DNA of 64,000 nucleotides from Bacillus sp. FJAT-42376 (GCF_003816055.1 NZ_CP033906.1:3720001-3784000), one strand, 5' to 3'. Positions 7,446 through 15,919 are shown, numbered from the stretch's first letter. Numbers and translations are program-made. The notes: generated from the sequence alone by a model not told the origin.

Positions 7446-8669
7446 TTATTCTGTGCCCTCCATTAAATTCTCTGCCCAATGAATCGAATTTATGTAGCAA
7501 TCATAAGCTTCTTCCTCTGAAAGACCGCTTTCAGGAAGATCATATTCCCCAAGCTCGATTTTTCTTGACCATTTAAAGACAGCCAGCAAATCGTTTTCTG
7601 TTCCGGACAGGGCATCTTTTATAGGCTGTGTGAGAGGAAGATCATCAAGAATATCCTTCATCTCCCGGTGAAGAAGCGTATCAATCATCGAAAACATTCC
7701 GGTAAGCATGTAGGAAGAAGAGTGGCTTCTATCGGTTTGAACAGCAATCTGTTCACAAATTTTGGCCCGAATCAGCGATAATTTAATGACTTCATTCATC
7801 ATTGGATCGTTTTTCCTGTAAAAGCTTCTTACGGACATAATATAAATCCATTTTCTGATTTCTGTCAGTCCTAATAGGACAATTGCCTGCTGAATCGATT
7901 GTATGGACAGTGATGGGCGAAACGCGGGAGAGTTCATAAGTTTAAGGAGTTTATAGGAGAGAGATAAGTCCTGCTCTATATGATGAGCAACATAATCAAT
8001 CCTCGGCTCTTCCTCATTTAATTCTTTAATAATTTTAAAATAAGACAGGAGATTAAGCGGCATATCATGGCTCAACAGGATGACCGGCTTACTGAAAAAA
8101 TAGCCCTGAAATAGTTCGCAGCCCAATTCCTTCGTTTCCATAAACTGTTCTTGAGTTTCTACTTTTTCCGCAATATATTTGAGATTGTACTTTTTTAAAT
8201 AGTTCATCATTTCTCTCAGCTCTGACAGACTGGTTTTCTGCAAATCTACTTTTATGTAATCAGCCAAATACAAAATCTCCTGCGCTTCGCGGTTGATCAG
8301 TTCCTGATGAATAAAAAAGTCATCCAGCGCAACGGTGTAGCCCTTGCCTTTTAAGCTTTTGCAAATCTCGGCAAGCTCAGCTGAAACAGGAATATTTTCT
8401 AAAATTTCAATGACCACCGATTTCGGATCCAGATAATCAGGAATCCCCAGCCGGAGAAGATCTTCGGTAAAATTGATGAAACACGGCTTTCCTTCTGATA
8501 ACTCGTTTATCCCCATATTTAAAAAGCTATCCAATATTAAGTTCAATGTTGCTTCGTTTCCGTCTATGTCCGGAAAATAATTATTTTTGCTGTTTCGATA
8601 CAGCAGCTCGTACCCTTCCAAATTCCCCTTGCGGTCAAAAATCGGCTGCCTTCCAATAAATACTTTCAT
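7446..8669 (-). CDS. pdeH: EAL-HDOD protein, PdeH/YuxH-like c-di-GMP phosphodiesterase
   Basis: The product is 407 residues from the ATG at 8669 (MKVFIGRQPIFD); an ATG eight codons upstream is less likely. The N-terminal EAL domain has YELLYR, INFTE, IEILEN, LDDFF, YIKVDLQ, AEKVET and FQGYFFSKP, so metal-binding and catalytic acids are kept, although the usual DDFGTG loop is DDFF. The C-terminal half (about 200-400) is an HDOD domain with LLKLMNSPAFRP and QAIVLLGLTEIRKW. Architecture and position match B. subtilis PdeH (YuxH), which degrades cyclic di-GMP and so favours motility. Confidence 0.85.
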   Translation of the reverse strand: MKVFIGRQPIFDRKGNLEGYELLYRNSKNNYFPDIDGNEATLNLILDSFLNMGINELSEGKPCFINFTEDLLRLGIPDYLDPKSVVIEILENIPVSAELAEICKSLKGKGYTVALDDFFIHQELINREAQEILYLADYIKVDLQKTSLSELREMMNYLKKYNLKYIAEKVETQEQFMETKELGCELFQGYFFSKPVILLSHDMPLNLLSYFKIIKELNEEEPRIDYVAHHIEQDLSLSYKLLKLMNSPAFRPSLSIQSIQQAIVLLGLTEIRKWIYIMSVRSFYRKNDPMMNEVIKLSLIRAKICEQIAVQTDRSHSSSYMLTGMFSMIDTLLHREMKDILDDLPLTQPIKDALSGTENDLLAVFKWSRKIELGEYDLPESGLSEEEAYDCYINSIHWAENLMEGTE

Positions 8670-8871
8670 TTTACACTTTCCACCCCTGAACACGTGACTA
8701 TTTTCCCTTACTATATTACCTCAAAAAGCCTCATGTTAATGTCGAAATTTGTAAAAAATTAAAGAATCTTTTATTTCCCTCCAGATTGTTCACTCAGCCA
8801 GGCTTCACCCTGCCTCTGCTCAGCAGGATGAAGTCAGCAGGAAAAATGCTGCAGAAATAAAGAGAAGATGG

Positions 8872-8988
8872 TCAAGCTTTTATAACGTGCAAAATCAGCT
8901 TGATCCATCCATACAGGGCCACCCACAGCGGAACACTTAAGAGAGTTGCCCAGAGCATTCCTTTAAAAAAATTCCCTTCCCGGTTCAT
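8872..8988 (-). CDS. Small membrane peptide (38 aa)
   Basis: An ATG at 8988 preceded by GGGAGGTATTTCC opens a 38-codon frame, MNREGNFFKGMLW then a single hydrophobic helix (ATLLSVPLWVALYGWIKLIL) and a short basic tail HVIKA. The strong ribosome-binding site and clean one-helix layout suggest a real membrane microprotein. Function unknown. It lies between pdeH and the divergent hpaB-like gene. Confidence 0.6.
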   Translation of the reverse strand: MNREGNFFKGMLWATLLSVPLWVALYGWIKLILHVIKA

Positions 8989-9187
8989 GGAAATACCTCC
9001 CTTATAACCGTTAAAGGATAGCCATTCTATCCGTTTTTTATACTCTTATTATTCCTTTTCTCATTTCATGACAAAAGACTACATGATGACTCCTGCGCTG
9101 CCCCCTCACGTTCTTTTATGCACTGCATATAGTGAAAAGGGATTTAGGTATTTTCGTTCGATCAAACCTCTGTCGGGAGTGAAAACA

Positions 9188-10633
9188 TTGCCGGTCATTA
9201 CTGGAAAACAATACATCGATCGGTTGAATCAGCTGCATCCTGCAATATGGTACAAAGGAGAAAAAATGAAAAGCCCCGTTTCTGAGCACCCGGCTTATAA
9301 GGGCGCGATCCGGACAAAAGCGGAGTTATATGATTTGCAGCATCAGCCTGATCTAACAGACAGAATGACATACACTTGTCCGGATACGAAAGAAAAAACG
9401 GGTATGTCCTATTTAACACCAAAGACAAAGGAAGATTTGATCAGACGCCGGCTCATGATGACGGAGTGGGCGCGAAAAACACACGGGATGATGGGGCGCA
9501 CTCCAGATTATATGAACACGGCTGTAATGGCTCTTACAGCTTCTTCTTCCATTCTAAAGGACCAGGATGAAGAATTTTCCCAAAATCTCATCCGGCACTA
9601 CAACCGGGCTAAACAGGAGGATTTATCCTTCACGCACAGTTTTATTAATCCGCAAATGAACCGAGCTTCTTCCTATTATGACTCTAATCATCAGCCTGTC
9701 GCAGCGAAAGTCGTAAAGAAGACTTCCAGTGGCTTAGTGATAAAGGGAGCCAGGCTCCTCGCGACTGAAGGCGGCATGACAGATGAAGTTCTTGTCTTCC
9801 CGTCAGGGGGAGGAGCCCAGTCAAAAGAGTTCGCTTTTTCATTCTCCATCCCAAGCAATACAAAAGGATTGTCCTTTTTATGCCGGGAATCCTTCAGTCA
9901 GGGAGAATCTTCCTTTAATTACCCTTTGTCCTCCCGGTTTGAGGAAATGGACACCGTCATTATGTTTGATAATGTGCTTGTTCCATGGGACCGGGTCTTC
10001 TTTTATCACCGCCCGGATCTGGCAGGGAAAATGTTTAGTGAGAGTTCCTTCGCCCCTCAGGCTTTGCATCAAGTGATTAACCGGCAGCTGGTCAAACTTG
10101 AGTTTTTGCTTGGTCTTGCGCAGCTTCTCGTTTCCACGCTGAACGTGAGCGAATATCAGCATATTCAAGAGAAAATCGCAGACTTGATTATCGGAGTGGA
10201 AGTGCTGGAGGCCCTTCACCGGAAGTCGGAGAACACTGCTGAATTGGACCGGTGGGGAACCATGTGCCCTAACCTTCAGCCTCTTTATGCAGCCATCTGT
10301 CTTCATTCAAAGCTCTATCCCCGTTTTATTGAAATTCTCCAGCTGATTGGAGCGGGAGGGTTTATGACCATTGCTTCCGAAGAGGATTTTCATTCTGAAA
10401 TCGGTGAACAGGCAGAACACTATTTGCAGGGAACCGCGGTAGACGGAAAGATGAAGACCGCTCTATTCCGGCTTGCCTGGGACGCAACGATGAGCTCGTT
10501 TGGCGGAAGACAAACCCAATATGAGCGATTCTTTTTCGGTGATCCAGTCCGCCTTAAATCAAACCTTTATTCTTTTTATCCGCGCCAGCATATGATGGAC
10601 GAAGTGTTAAACTTTTTGGATTACAGGAATTAA
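9188..10633 (+). CDS. 4-hydroxyphenylacetate 3-monooxygenase oxygenase subunit (HpaB/YoaI-like)
   Basis: This FAD-dependent two-component phenol monooxygenase is about 481 residues from the preferred TTG start (MPVITGKQYIDRLNQ). GGGAG lies eight bases before that TTG, whereas the upstream ATG at 9068 has no ribosome-binding site. HpaB features include ARKTHGMMGRTPDYMNTAVM, the TEGGMTDEVLVFP region, FDNVLVPWDRVFFY and the C-terminal FGGRQTQYERFFFGDP. The family ortho-hydroxylates phenolic substrates using reduced flavin from a separate reductase; no reductase gene is adjacent, so the flavin source is elsewhere. Confidence 0.85.
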   Translation: MPVITGKQYIDRLNQLHPAIWYKGEKMKSPVSEHPAYKGAIRTKAELYDLQHQPDLTDRMTYTCPDTKEKTGMSYLTPKTKEDLIRRRLMMTEWARKTHGMMGRTPDYMNTAVMALTASSSILKDQDEEFSQNLIRHYNRAKQEDLSFTHSFINPQMNRASSYYDSNHQPVAAKVVKKTSSGLVIKGARLLATEGGMTDEVLVFPSGGGAQSKEFAFSFSIPSNTKGLSFLCRESFSQGESSFNYPLSSRFEEMDTVIMFDNVLVPWDRVFFYHRPDLAGKMFSESSFAPQALHQVINRQLVKLEFLLGLAQLLVSTLNVSEYQHIQEKIADLIIGVEVLEALHRKSENTAELDRWGTMCPNLQPLYAAICLHSKLYPRFIEILQLIGAGGFMTIASEEDFHSEIGEQAEHYLQGTAVDGKMKTALFRLAWDATMSSFGGRQTQYERFFFGDPVRLKSNLYSFYPRQHMMDEVLNFLDYRN

Positions 10634-10662
10634 AACAGGCGCTCATGCAGAGCGCCTGTTTT
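10632..10662. terminator. Bidirectional terminator
   Basis: AAAACAGGCGCT (10632-10643) pairs with AGCGCCTGTTTT (10651-10662), serving the convergent hpaB-like gene and yueH. Confidence 0.85.
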
Positions 10663-10897
10663 ACATTTCAGTTCTCCATTGCCTGATTTTACCCGCAAGC
10701 AGACTCGCCTCTTCCGGATCCGCCGCTTTTTGCAGAGATTGAAGAATCCTCTCGTCCACTTTTTCAAAAGGTTCGTCATAGCCTATCTTAATCGACCAAT
10801 GGTTATCCGGTATCGCAATCAAGTGATATTCTTCTTTTTTATTCTCATAGATATAAACTTTATCTGTATTCGCCATATGGGCTCTTCTAATTTTCAT
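10661..10897 (-). CDS. yueH: YueH family protein
   Basis: The 78-residue protein has the YueH signature, with VYIYENKKEEYHLIAIPD near the start, WSIKIGYDEP mid-way and a C-terminal LAGKIRQW helix. YueH is a small conserved protein of unknown function in bacilli. Neighbours yueG-like and yueF are conserved too. AAAGGA lies before the ATG at 10897. Confidence 0.8.
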   Translation of the reverse strand: MKIRRAHMANTDKVYIYENKKEEYHLIAIPDNHWSIKIGYDEPFEKVDERILQSLQKAADPEEASLLAGKIRQWRTEM

Positions 10898-10942
10898 GCC
10901 AGATCCTTTCCGGTAAAGGTCTTCGCTTGTTCTTAAAAATTA

Positions 10943-11104
10943 TTACTCCTTCAAAGCAGAGATGGGTTTCAATGTTTCTGCAGCCTGTAGGATTTTTAAA
11001 GTCACCTGATTTTTTTCGGGAGATTTTCTTTTCGAATGAAGCACTTTTTTCACTTCATCCTCATGGACACCGGCAAGCTTTGCGATACATATCGTATCAT
11101 GCAT
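10943..11104 (-). CDS. 53-aa LacI-type helix-turn-helix-only protein
   Basis: An ATG at 11104 with GAGAGAGGTGAT just upstream opens a 53-codon frame. The first 45 residues resemble a LacI-family DNA-binding head: TICIAKLAGVHEDEVKKVL followed by a QVTLKILQAAETL helix. No ligand-binding domain follows; the gene stops at SALKE. It could be a DNA-binding microprotein or a relic of a larger regulator, but the strong ribosome-binding site argues for expression. It lies 46 bp upstream of yueH on the same strand and is probably co-transcribed with it. Confidence 0.65.
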   Translation of the reverse strand: MHDTICIAKLAGVHEDEVKKVLHSKRKSPEKNQVTLKILQAAETLKPISALKE

Positions 11105-11227
11105 TCCGAATCACCTCTCTCCTCTAAATCGTACAAAAAATTCAGTATGGAATCAATCGATATGCTGTACAATCACCATGGCTCACCGTCTATTTTCTTT
11201 TTCTCTTTACATGTTCAGCCAGCAGCA

Positions 11228-11258
11228 AACGCGCCTTGCCAAAGGCAAGACGCACAAT
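11228..11258 (-). terminator. Hairpin after the GerPF-like gene
   Basis: CGTCTTGCC-TTT-GGCAAGGCG on the minus strand just after the yueG-like stop forms a strong stem, but the T tract after it is poor. It may terminate or stabilise the transcript. Confidence 0.45.
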
Positions 11259-11266
11259 AATTCAAG

Positions 11267-11482
11267 TCAGGCATTTAAAGCATCTGATTGATCATTTACA
11301 TCCGAATCATAATCATTGGTTATGTTCCGGCTGTTGTAAACTTGATTTCCGTCTCCATTCGAAAGAGCACCGGACCCCACCGCTGACTTTGACACACTTT
11401 TTGGAGAAATAGTGAAGGTATCTCCGACTTTAAATACTCCCGTCACACTTTCAATTTCCATTGGACCGACAAATGCAGGCAT
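11267..11482 (-). CDS. yueG: GerPA/GerPF-family spore germination protein (YueG-like)
   Basis: The 71-residue product has the GerPA/GerPF pattern: MPAFVGPMEIESVTGVFKVG, then DTFTISPKSVSKSAVGSGA, then a polar asparagine-rich tail. GerP proteins are made late in the mother cell and help germinants cross the spore coat. Start 11482 has AAGGGGTGA upstream; longer in-frame extensions lack support. It diverges from a group of other GerP-like genes across a 112-bp intergenic region, so the two sides probably share mother-cell control. Confidence 0.85.
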   Translation of the reverse strand: MPAFVGPMEIESVTGVFKVGDTFTISPKSVSKSAVGSGALSNGDGNQVYNSRNITNDYDSDVNDQSDALNA

Positions 11483-11594
11483 CTGCTCACCCCTTTTTGC
11501 TGATAGCCTATGCGTATTCCCTCTAAACGGTTCTAATGAACAATTGGGCTTGAGCGGGCATACACTGTAAAAGCGAACGGAAGAAGGTGACAAC

Positions 11595-11837
11595 GTGCCG
11601 ACGACGATCAACTTGTTTAATCTCAAAGTCAACAGCATCTCATGCAACGGTTCAGTCAACATCGGGGAGACCGTGCATAACAGCCACGTGGCCAGTTCAA
11701 AATCCACTGGTATGAACTCTTCCTTCGGCGATTTCTCACCTACTGATTCACTTATGGAAAACATTTATATTGATCCAGACCAAAATGATCAAGCGAATAT
11801 TGCCAACCTTGACGAATTTATCGCCAGCCAGACATGA
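11595..11837 (+). CDS. GerP-like spore protein, paralogue 1
   Basis: GTG at 11595 follows AAGAAGGTGA. The 80-residue product reads TINLFNLKVNSISCNGSVNI, then NSHVASSKSTGMNSSFGDFS and a polar acidic tail. It shares its layout with the next gene (INIFNIKVNG, SHTANIKSVG, GDFSP), so the two are tandem duplicates. The central GxxFxxGDFSP segment resembles GerPA/GerPF proteins and the start resembles GerPD. A role in the spore coat permeability layer is inferred. Confidence 0.7.
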   Translation: MPTTINLFNLKVNSISCNGSVNIGETVHNSHVASSKSTGMNSSFGDFSPTDSLMENIYIDPDQNDQANIANLDEFIASQT

Positions 11838-11849
11838 GGAGGTTCTTTC

Positions 11850-12092
11850 ATGCCCTATCAAATTAACATATTTAATATAAAGGTTAATGGAGTCGCTCAA
11901 AATGCCAATATCGATTTTGGAAACATCACGCAAAACAGCCATACGGCAAATATTAAGTCCGTTGGAGCAAGCTTTACAGCAGGAGACTTTTCACCCAACG
12001 CCTCTATAATGGGAAATGCGAACGCAGACCCGGATATTAGTGACCAGGATCAGATTGCGAACCCGTCTCTTCCGGTAACTACACAAATTTGA
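11850..12092 (+). CDS. GerP-like spore protein, paralogue 2
   Basis: The ATG at 11850 follows GAGGAGGTTCTTTC, 12 bp after the previous stop. The 80-residue product (PYQINIFNIKVNGVAQNANI, SHTANIKSVGASFTAGDFSP) is similar to paralogue 1 along its length. It is presumably co-transcribed with paralogue 1, hsp20 and the gerPC-like gene. Its function is inferred only from family resemblance and context. Confidence 0.7.
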   Translation: MPYQINIFNIKVNGVAQNANIDFGNITQNSHTANIKSVGASFTAGDFSPNASIMGNANADPDISDQDQIANPSLPVTTQI

Positions 12093-12146
12093 TCCCTTCC
12101 CCGCTGCCTAAGGCGGGGTACGGAATTTTAAGGGAGGGATAAAAAG

Positions 12147-12623
12147 ATGGACAAAGAAAAAATTCAAAAATGGCTCGACATGACGGAGAAATGTCAAAAA
12201 AATGATTTTTGGAAATCGATTTTCGAGACGGATTCAGACAATGGTTCGGCTTCCGGCCAGTCCCGCAGCAGCGAAACTTCTCTTTTCCCGAAGTATGATC
12301 TTTATTCCCATGAAGGGATCCTGTCGGTTCTGATTGAAATACCGGGTTTCAAGAAAGAAGATTTTTCAGTTACCCTCGACTCAACTAAAACCAAAATTTT
12401 ATTTAAAGGAGCCCTTCATCCTCCCTATTCCTTTCAGTACCGGGTCTCCCATGAGAGGCATTATGGAGAAGTGGAACGGGTGATTCCGCTTCCCTTCCAA
12501 GTCGAAAAAGAAACGGTCAAAAGCCAGTATGCATTCGGAGTCCTCGAACTGACCTTTAATAAGGCAGCAGAAGAGGCGGCTGTTTCCATAAATTTTGATG
12601 AAAGTCATACAGACGGGCAATAG
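12147..12623 (+). CDS. Hsp20/alpha-crystallin-like protein
   Basis: The 158-residue product carries an alpha-crystallin-like domain from about residue 48: KYDLYSHEGILSVLIEIPGF, KKEDFSVTL, a short loop, and a final beta strand FGVLELTFNK, close to the family GVLxLxxPK motif. The first 45 residues are polar and partly coiled. Small heat-shock-like proteins occur in spore coats (for example CotM and CotP), and the placement inside a GerP-like gene group suggests a coat-assembly role rather than a general heat-shock one. GGGAGGGAT precedes the ATG. Confidence 0.75.
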   Translation: MDKEKIQKWLDMTEKCQKNDFWKSIFETDSDNGSASGQSRSSETSLFPKYDLYSHEGILSVLIEIPGFKKEDFSVTLDSTKTKILFKGALHPPYSFQYRVSHERHYGEVERVIPLPFQVEKETVKSQYAFGVLELTFNKAAEEAAVSINFDESHTDGQ

Positions 12624-12665
12624 TTCCATATACTTAAGTAACTTCTCAATTGTGTGGGATCAGCC

Positions 12666-13169
12666 ATGAAATTCTGGAAAAAAAAACAAAAAGCTAAAGA
12701 CAAAGCTTTTCAGGAAAGACTGCTTAAATTGGACGAATCCATCCGGAACATGAAGGAAATCCTGACAAACATGGAGAGCCGCCCGGAACCAAAATCCCCC
12801 TTCCATTCTGATTCAAGCATCATAAAGAAAAAACAGGCAGAACTGGGCAACACTCTATCCGTTTTGCAAAACGAGCTCTCCTTTATTAAACATCATTTGC
12901 TTCATCATAAAGAAGACAGTCCCCCCTCATCGTCCGGACACATCCCTGTCATTTATATTCAAAGTCTTCATATTGAAAACGTGGATATGAAGGAAGTGGA
13001 TTTAAGCAACAATCTTGGACAGCTCGGAATAAAGGACCTGCCTGGGCAGTTGAATATCGGAACGGTCTACGGGAAGACCAAACCGGAAGAAACGAAAGAA
13101 CCTGAAGACGAAAAGAAAAAAGACCATAAAGACAATCCCACGATCTTTATCCAGCGCAAAAAGGACTGA
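12666..13169 (+). CDS. GerPC-like spore germination protein
   Basis: The product is about 167 residues from ATG 12666 (MKFWKKKQKAKD); a GTG at 12654 is an alternative. Residues 10-85 form a charged coiled coil. The C-terminal region has IPVIYIQSLHIENVDMKEV then NNLGQLGIKDLPGQLNIG, the signature of GerPC, which ends with a very similar NxGxLGIKxLxGQLNIG block. A lysine/glutamate-rich tail follows. It is last in the plus-strand GerP-like group and ends at a strong terminator. Confidence 0.8.
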   Translation: MKFWKKKQKAKDKAFQERLLKLDESIRNMKEILTNMESRPEPKSPFHSDSSIIKKKQAELGNTLSVLQNELSFIKHHLLHHKEDSPPSSSGHIPVIYIQSLHIENVDMKEVDLSNNLGQLGIKDLPGQLNIGTVYGKTKPEETKEPEDEKKKDHKDNPTIFIQRKKD

Positions 13170-13192
13170 CTCGATGAGCCAGTCCTTTCTTT
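13158..13192. terminator. Bidirectional terminator between gerPC-like and yueF
   Basis: AAAGGACTG (13160-13168) pairs with CAGTCCTTT (13180-13188) between convergent genes. Confidence 0.8.
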
Positions 13193-14315
13193 AATCTTTC
13201 CGATTTCGGTTCTTTTCCTCCCTTTTTTCTGCCTGATACCTCATTCTGAGACGAATCAGCCTGGTGAGATTTAAAATCGTCGCCTTCAGCACGGCATACG
13301 TCGGGACAGCAAGAATCATCCCGATCACTCCGCCAAAGCTTCCTGCTCCAATTAAGAGCAGGATAATCGTGAGCGGATGGGTATTAATTCTTTTTCCGAT
13401 AATGAGCGGCGACAGAAGGTTTCCGTCTATTTGCTGGACGACCAGGACAACCAGCCCTGCTAGCAGTCCTTTTGTCGGGGTTTCAAGCATTCCGATCACG
13501 ACAGCAGGCGCAGCTCCTAAAAATGGACCCAGGTAAGGGATGATGTTGGAAACCGATACGATAATTCCGAGTATCAGCGCATAATCAAGCCCGATAATGG
13601 AAAATCCGATAAAACAGCCGGTTCCCACAAAAATGGAGACAAGCAGCTGTCCTTGAATATACGCAGCGAGCGTATCATATAAATCATGGAAAATTTTAAT
13701 GCCTTCATGACGGTATGTATTCGGAAGCACCTTAACGGCCTGAACGGGAAACCTATGGCCATCCTTAAGCATGAAGAAAAGAATAAAAGGAACCGTTACA
13801 ATGGTCAGGGTAATATTTGTTACAACCCCAAGGACCGCGGTCACACTGGCCGTTACATTTTGTGGAATCTGAGTGGTGAAATCCGTCAGCGCCTGTTCAA
13901 TTTTATTAATGGAAACATACTCCTGCGTCATGATCCATTTAAACCAGCCGGATTGGGAGAGATTTTGAATAAACTGTGTAAGCTCTGTGACATAATTCGG
14001 GAAGTTGTTGAATAGGTCGGTAATCTGCTGAGAAAGCATAGGACCGGCTATTGCGCCAAGCATGACAATCAAACCAATGAAAATCAAATAAATGATTAAA
14101 ATGGCAAGCGTTCTCGGCACCCGGTTTTTCTCTAAGAAACGGACAATCGGACTGAAGATAAAGAACAGCACACCCGCAATCAGCATCGGAAAAAAGAGGG
14201 TTGTCGTAAATGATACAATCGGTGCAAACAGGAAGGAAACTTTTGTACAAACGTAGATAATTAAAAGAATTAATAATACTTCGAGTGTCCAGAAATGCAC
14301 TTTAGACTTCAGCAA
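13191..14315 (-). CDS. yueF: AI-2E family transporter YueF
   Basis: The 374-residue polytopic protein has about eight membrane helices and the AI-2E transporter family (UPF0118) layout: two N-terminal helices, a long amphipathic loop (QITDLFNNFPNYVTELTQF), and a C-terminal bundle with GPFLGAAPAVVIGMLETP, DGNLLSPLIIGKRINTHPL and GMILAVPTYAVLK. Members export small molecules or exchange ions; the substrate is not known. The TTG start at 14315 follows GGAGGCAGGTGCG. Position matches B. subtilis yueF. Confidence 0.88.
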   Translation of the reverse strand: MLKSKVHFWTLEVLLILLIIYVCTKVSFLFAPIVSFTTTLFFPMLIAGVLFFIFSPIVRFLEKNRVPRTLAILIIYLIFIGLIVMLGAIAGPMLSQQITDLFNNFPNYVTELTQFIQNLSQSGWFKWIMTQEYVSINKIEQALTDFTTQIPQNVTASVTAVLGVVTNITLTIVTVPFILFFMLKDGHRFPVQAVKVLPNTYRHEGIKIFHDLYDTLAAYIQGQLLVSIFVGTGCFIGFSIIGLDYALILGIIVSVSNIIPYLGPFLGAAPAVVIGMLETPTKGLLAGLVVLVVQQIDGNLLSPLIIGKRINTHPLTIILLLIGAGSFGGVIGMILAVPTYAVLKATILNLTRLIRLRMRYQAEKREEKNRNRKD

Positions 14316-14398
14316 CGCGCACCTGCCTCCTAAACCATATTCTTTACCTTCAACCTACTACCCCTCTCCACCTATGTCAATGAAATTTACAAAATTAA

Positions 14399-14515
14399 AA
14401 CGTGGCGGTCCAAGAAGTATTCACAGATGTCCCACTTGCTATTTAACTTAGATACATGGCTGATTTCCGCTTAGTGCTCCCTTATCCACGGGCTCGCGGG
14501 TATCTTCAATTAAAA
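14399..14515 (+). repeat. Degenerate copy of a dispersed GC-rich intergenic repeat
   Basis: Fragments such as TGATTTCCGCTTAGTGCTCC and CGGGCTCGCGGGTATCTTCA align with the better copies at 55.3 and 60.4 kb. It is followed, as at 49.9 and 60.5 kb, by a hairpin containing GAAACGC. No coding frame is supported in this 270-bp gap between yueF and the CNNM gene. Confidence 0.45.
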
Positions 14516-14550
14516 ACAGAGAAACGCATAGCATGCATTTCCCTGTCTTT
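14512..14550. terminator. Terminator hairpin of the GAAACGC type
   Basis: ACAGAGAAACGCA pairs with TGCATTTCCCTGT around a short loop, with A and T tracts on either side. It serves the downstream end of the minus-strand CNNM gene. Confidence 0.65.
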
Positions 14551-14584
14551 AATCTATGTGACCCAAGAAAGCCACACTTTGTCT

Positions 14585-15919
14585 TCAGCTATTGACGGGT
14601 TCTTCTTGTACCTTGTTTGAATGCACCTTTAAGACCTCGACGGATCTGATTAAATGCCCTTCAATTTCCCGGACGGTGAATTCATACCCTTCATGAAACA
14701 CCGTTTCCCCTTCCTTTATATCAATATTTCTCGTCAAGAGCCATCCCCCGACTGTATCAATATCTTCTTCTTCAATCTCAAGGTGAAGCAAATTATTTAC
14801 CTGGTGAAGAAGAACCTTTCCGTCAAAAATATAATGATGCTCTGCTTTCCTTTGAATCTCCGGAACTTCATCCTGATCAAACTCGTCTCTGATTTCCCCG
14901 ACAATTTCTTCAACAATATCCTCTACCGTAACAAGACCCGCGGTTCCGCCGTACTCATCTACTAAAACAGCTAAATGGACCCGCTCCTTTTGCATTTTAA
15001 TTAACAAATCATGAATCGGAATCGATTCAATGACTTCAATCACCGGACGAATGTACTTTTCGAGGGAAAGATTCCTTCGCATATCTTCCTCGTGCGCGAA
15101 AAGATCTGTGAAAATTTCTTTGCTGTTTACCAATCCTAAAATATGATCCTTGTCCCCATTTACAACAGGATAGCGCGTATATTTCTCTCTGCTCATCACA
15201 CCAAGGTTTTCTTCAAACGAATCCTCCGAGTCGAGCGCAGCAATTTCTGTTCTCGGCACCATAATTTCCTTCGCTACACGGTCATCAAACTCAAAAATAC
15301 GATTGACATATTTATATTCTGATTGATTGATTTCACCGTTTTCATAGCTTTCGGATAAGATAATTCTCAGCTCTTCTTCAGAATGGGCCATTTCATGCTC
15401 GGAAGCAGGCTTCAGCCCAAAAATACCCGTCACGAATCTGGCTGACGTATTCAATGCCCATATAAACGGAAAAGCCACCTTGTAAAACAGGATGAGTGGC
15501 CTTGCAAATGCAAGAGCGACCATTTCTGTTTTTTGAATCGCAACCGTCTTAGGGGCCAGTTCTCCGACCACTACATGCACGAACGTGATCACTGCAAAAG
15601 CAATCGTGACGGATATGATATGCGAAATGGATTCGCTTAACGGAAGCTGCTCAAAAAGGGGCTTAAGCAAATGAGCGACAGTCGGTTCCCCAAGCCACCC
15701 AAGGCCGAGTGCCGTTACGGTAATCCCCAGCTGACAAGCTGATAAATATTCATCAAGACTTGAAGTGACCTTTTTTGCTGCAATGGCATTTTTATTGCCT
15801 TCAGCAATAAGCTGATCAAGCCTTGAACTTCTGATTTTAACAATGGCAAACTCCGAGGTTACAAAAAATGCAGTTAAAGCAATAAGTATGGCGACAAGCA
15901 CCAAGTTCACTATATCCAA
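14585..15919 (-). CDS. CNNM/CorC (HlyC) family membrane protein
   Basis: The product has an N-terminal DUF21/CNNM transmembrane domain (NLVLVAILIALTAFFVTSEF onward, about four helices), a pair of CBS domains (about 220-340, with MVPRTEIAALD and LAVLVDEYGGTAGLVT) and a C-terminal CorC_HlyC transporter-associated domain (HHYIFDGKVLL). Relatives such as YugS, YqhB and YhdP export magnesium or cobalt. TTG at 15919 (LDIVNLVLV) fits homologue length (444 aa) and has AAGGG nearby; a longer frame to 16012 has weak support. Confidence 0.85.
   Translation of the reverse strand: MDIVNLVLVAILIALTAFFVTSEFAIVKIRSSRLDQLIAEGNKNAIAAKKVTSSLDEYLSACQLGITVTALGLGWLGEPTVAHLLKPLFEQLPLSESISHIISVTIAFAVITFVHVVVGELAPKTVAIQKTEMVALAFARPLILFYKVAFPFIWALNTSARFVTGIFGLKPASEHEMAHSEEELRIILSESYENGEINQSEYKYVNRIFEFDDRVAKEIMVPRTEIAALDSEDSFEENLGVMSREKYTRYPVVNGDKDHILGLVNSKEIFTDLFAHEEDMRRNLSLEKYIRPVIEVIESIPIHDLLIKMQKERVHLAVLVDEYGGTAGLVTVEDIVEEIVGEIRDEFDQDEVPEIQRKAEHHYIFDGKVLLHQVNNLLHLEIEEEDIDTVGGWLLTRNIDIKEGETVFHEGYEFTVREIEGHLIRSVEVLKVHSNKVQEEPVNS

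Noticed and set aside
9068..9187. N-terminal extension of the HpaB-like protein
   Set aside because: No ribosome-binding site before ATG 9068, while TTG 9188 has GGGAG at eight bases and begins the family homology.
9878..10306. Minus-strand open frame inside the hpaB-like gene
   Set aside because: Shadow of a well-supported coding sequence.
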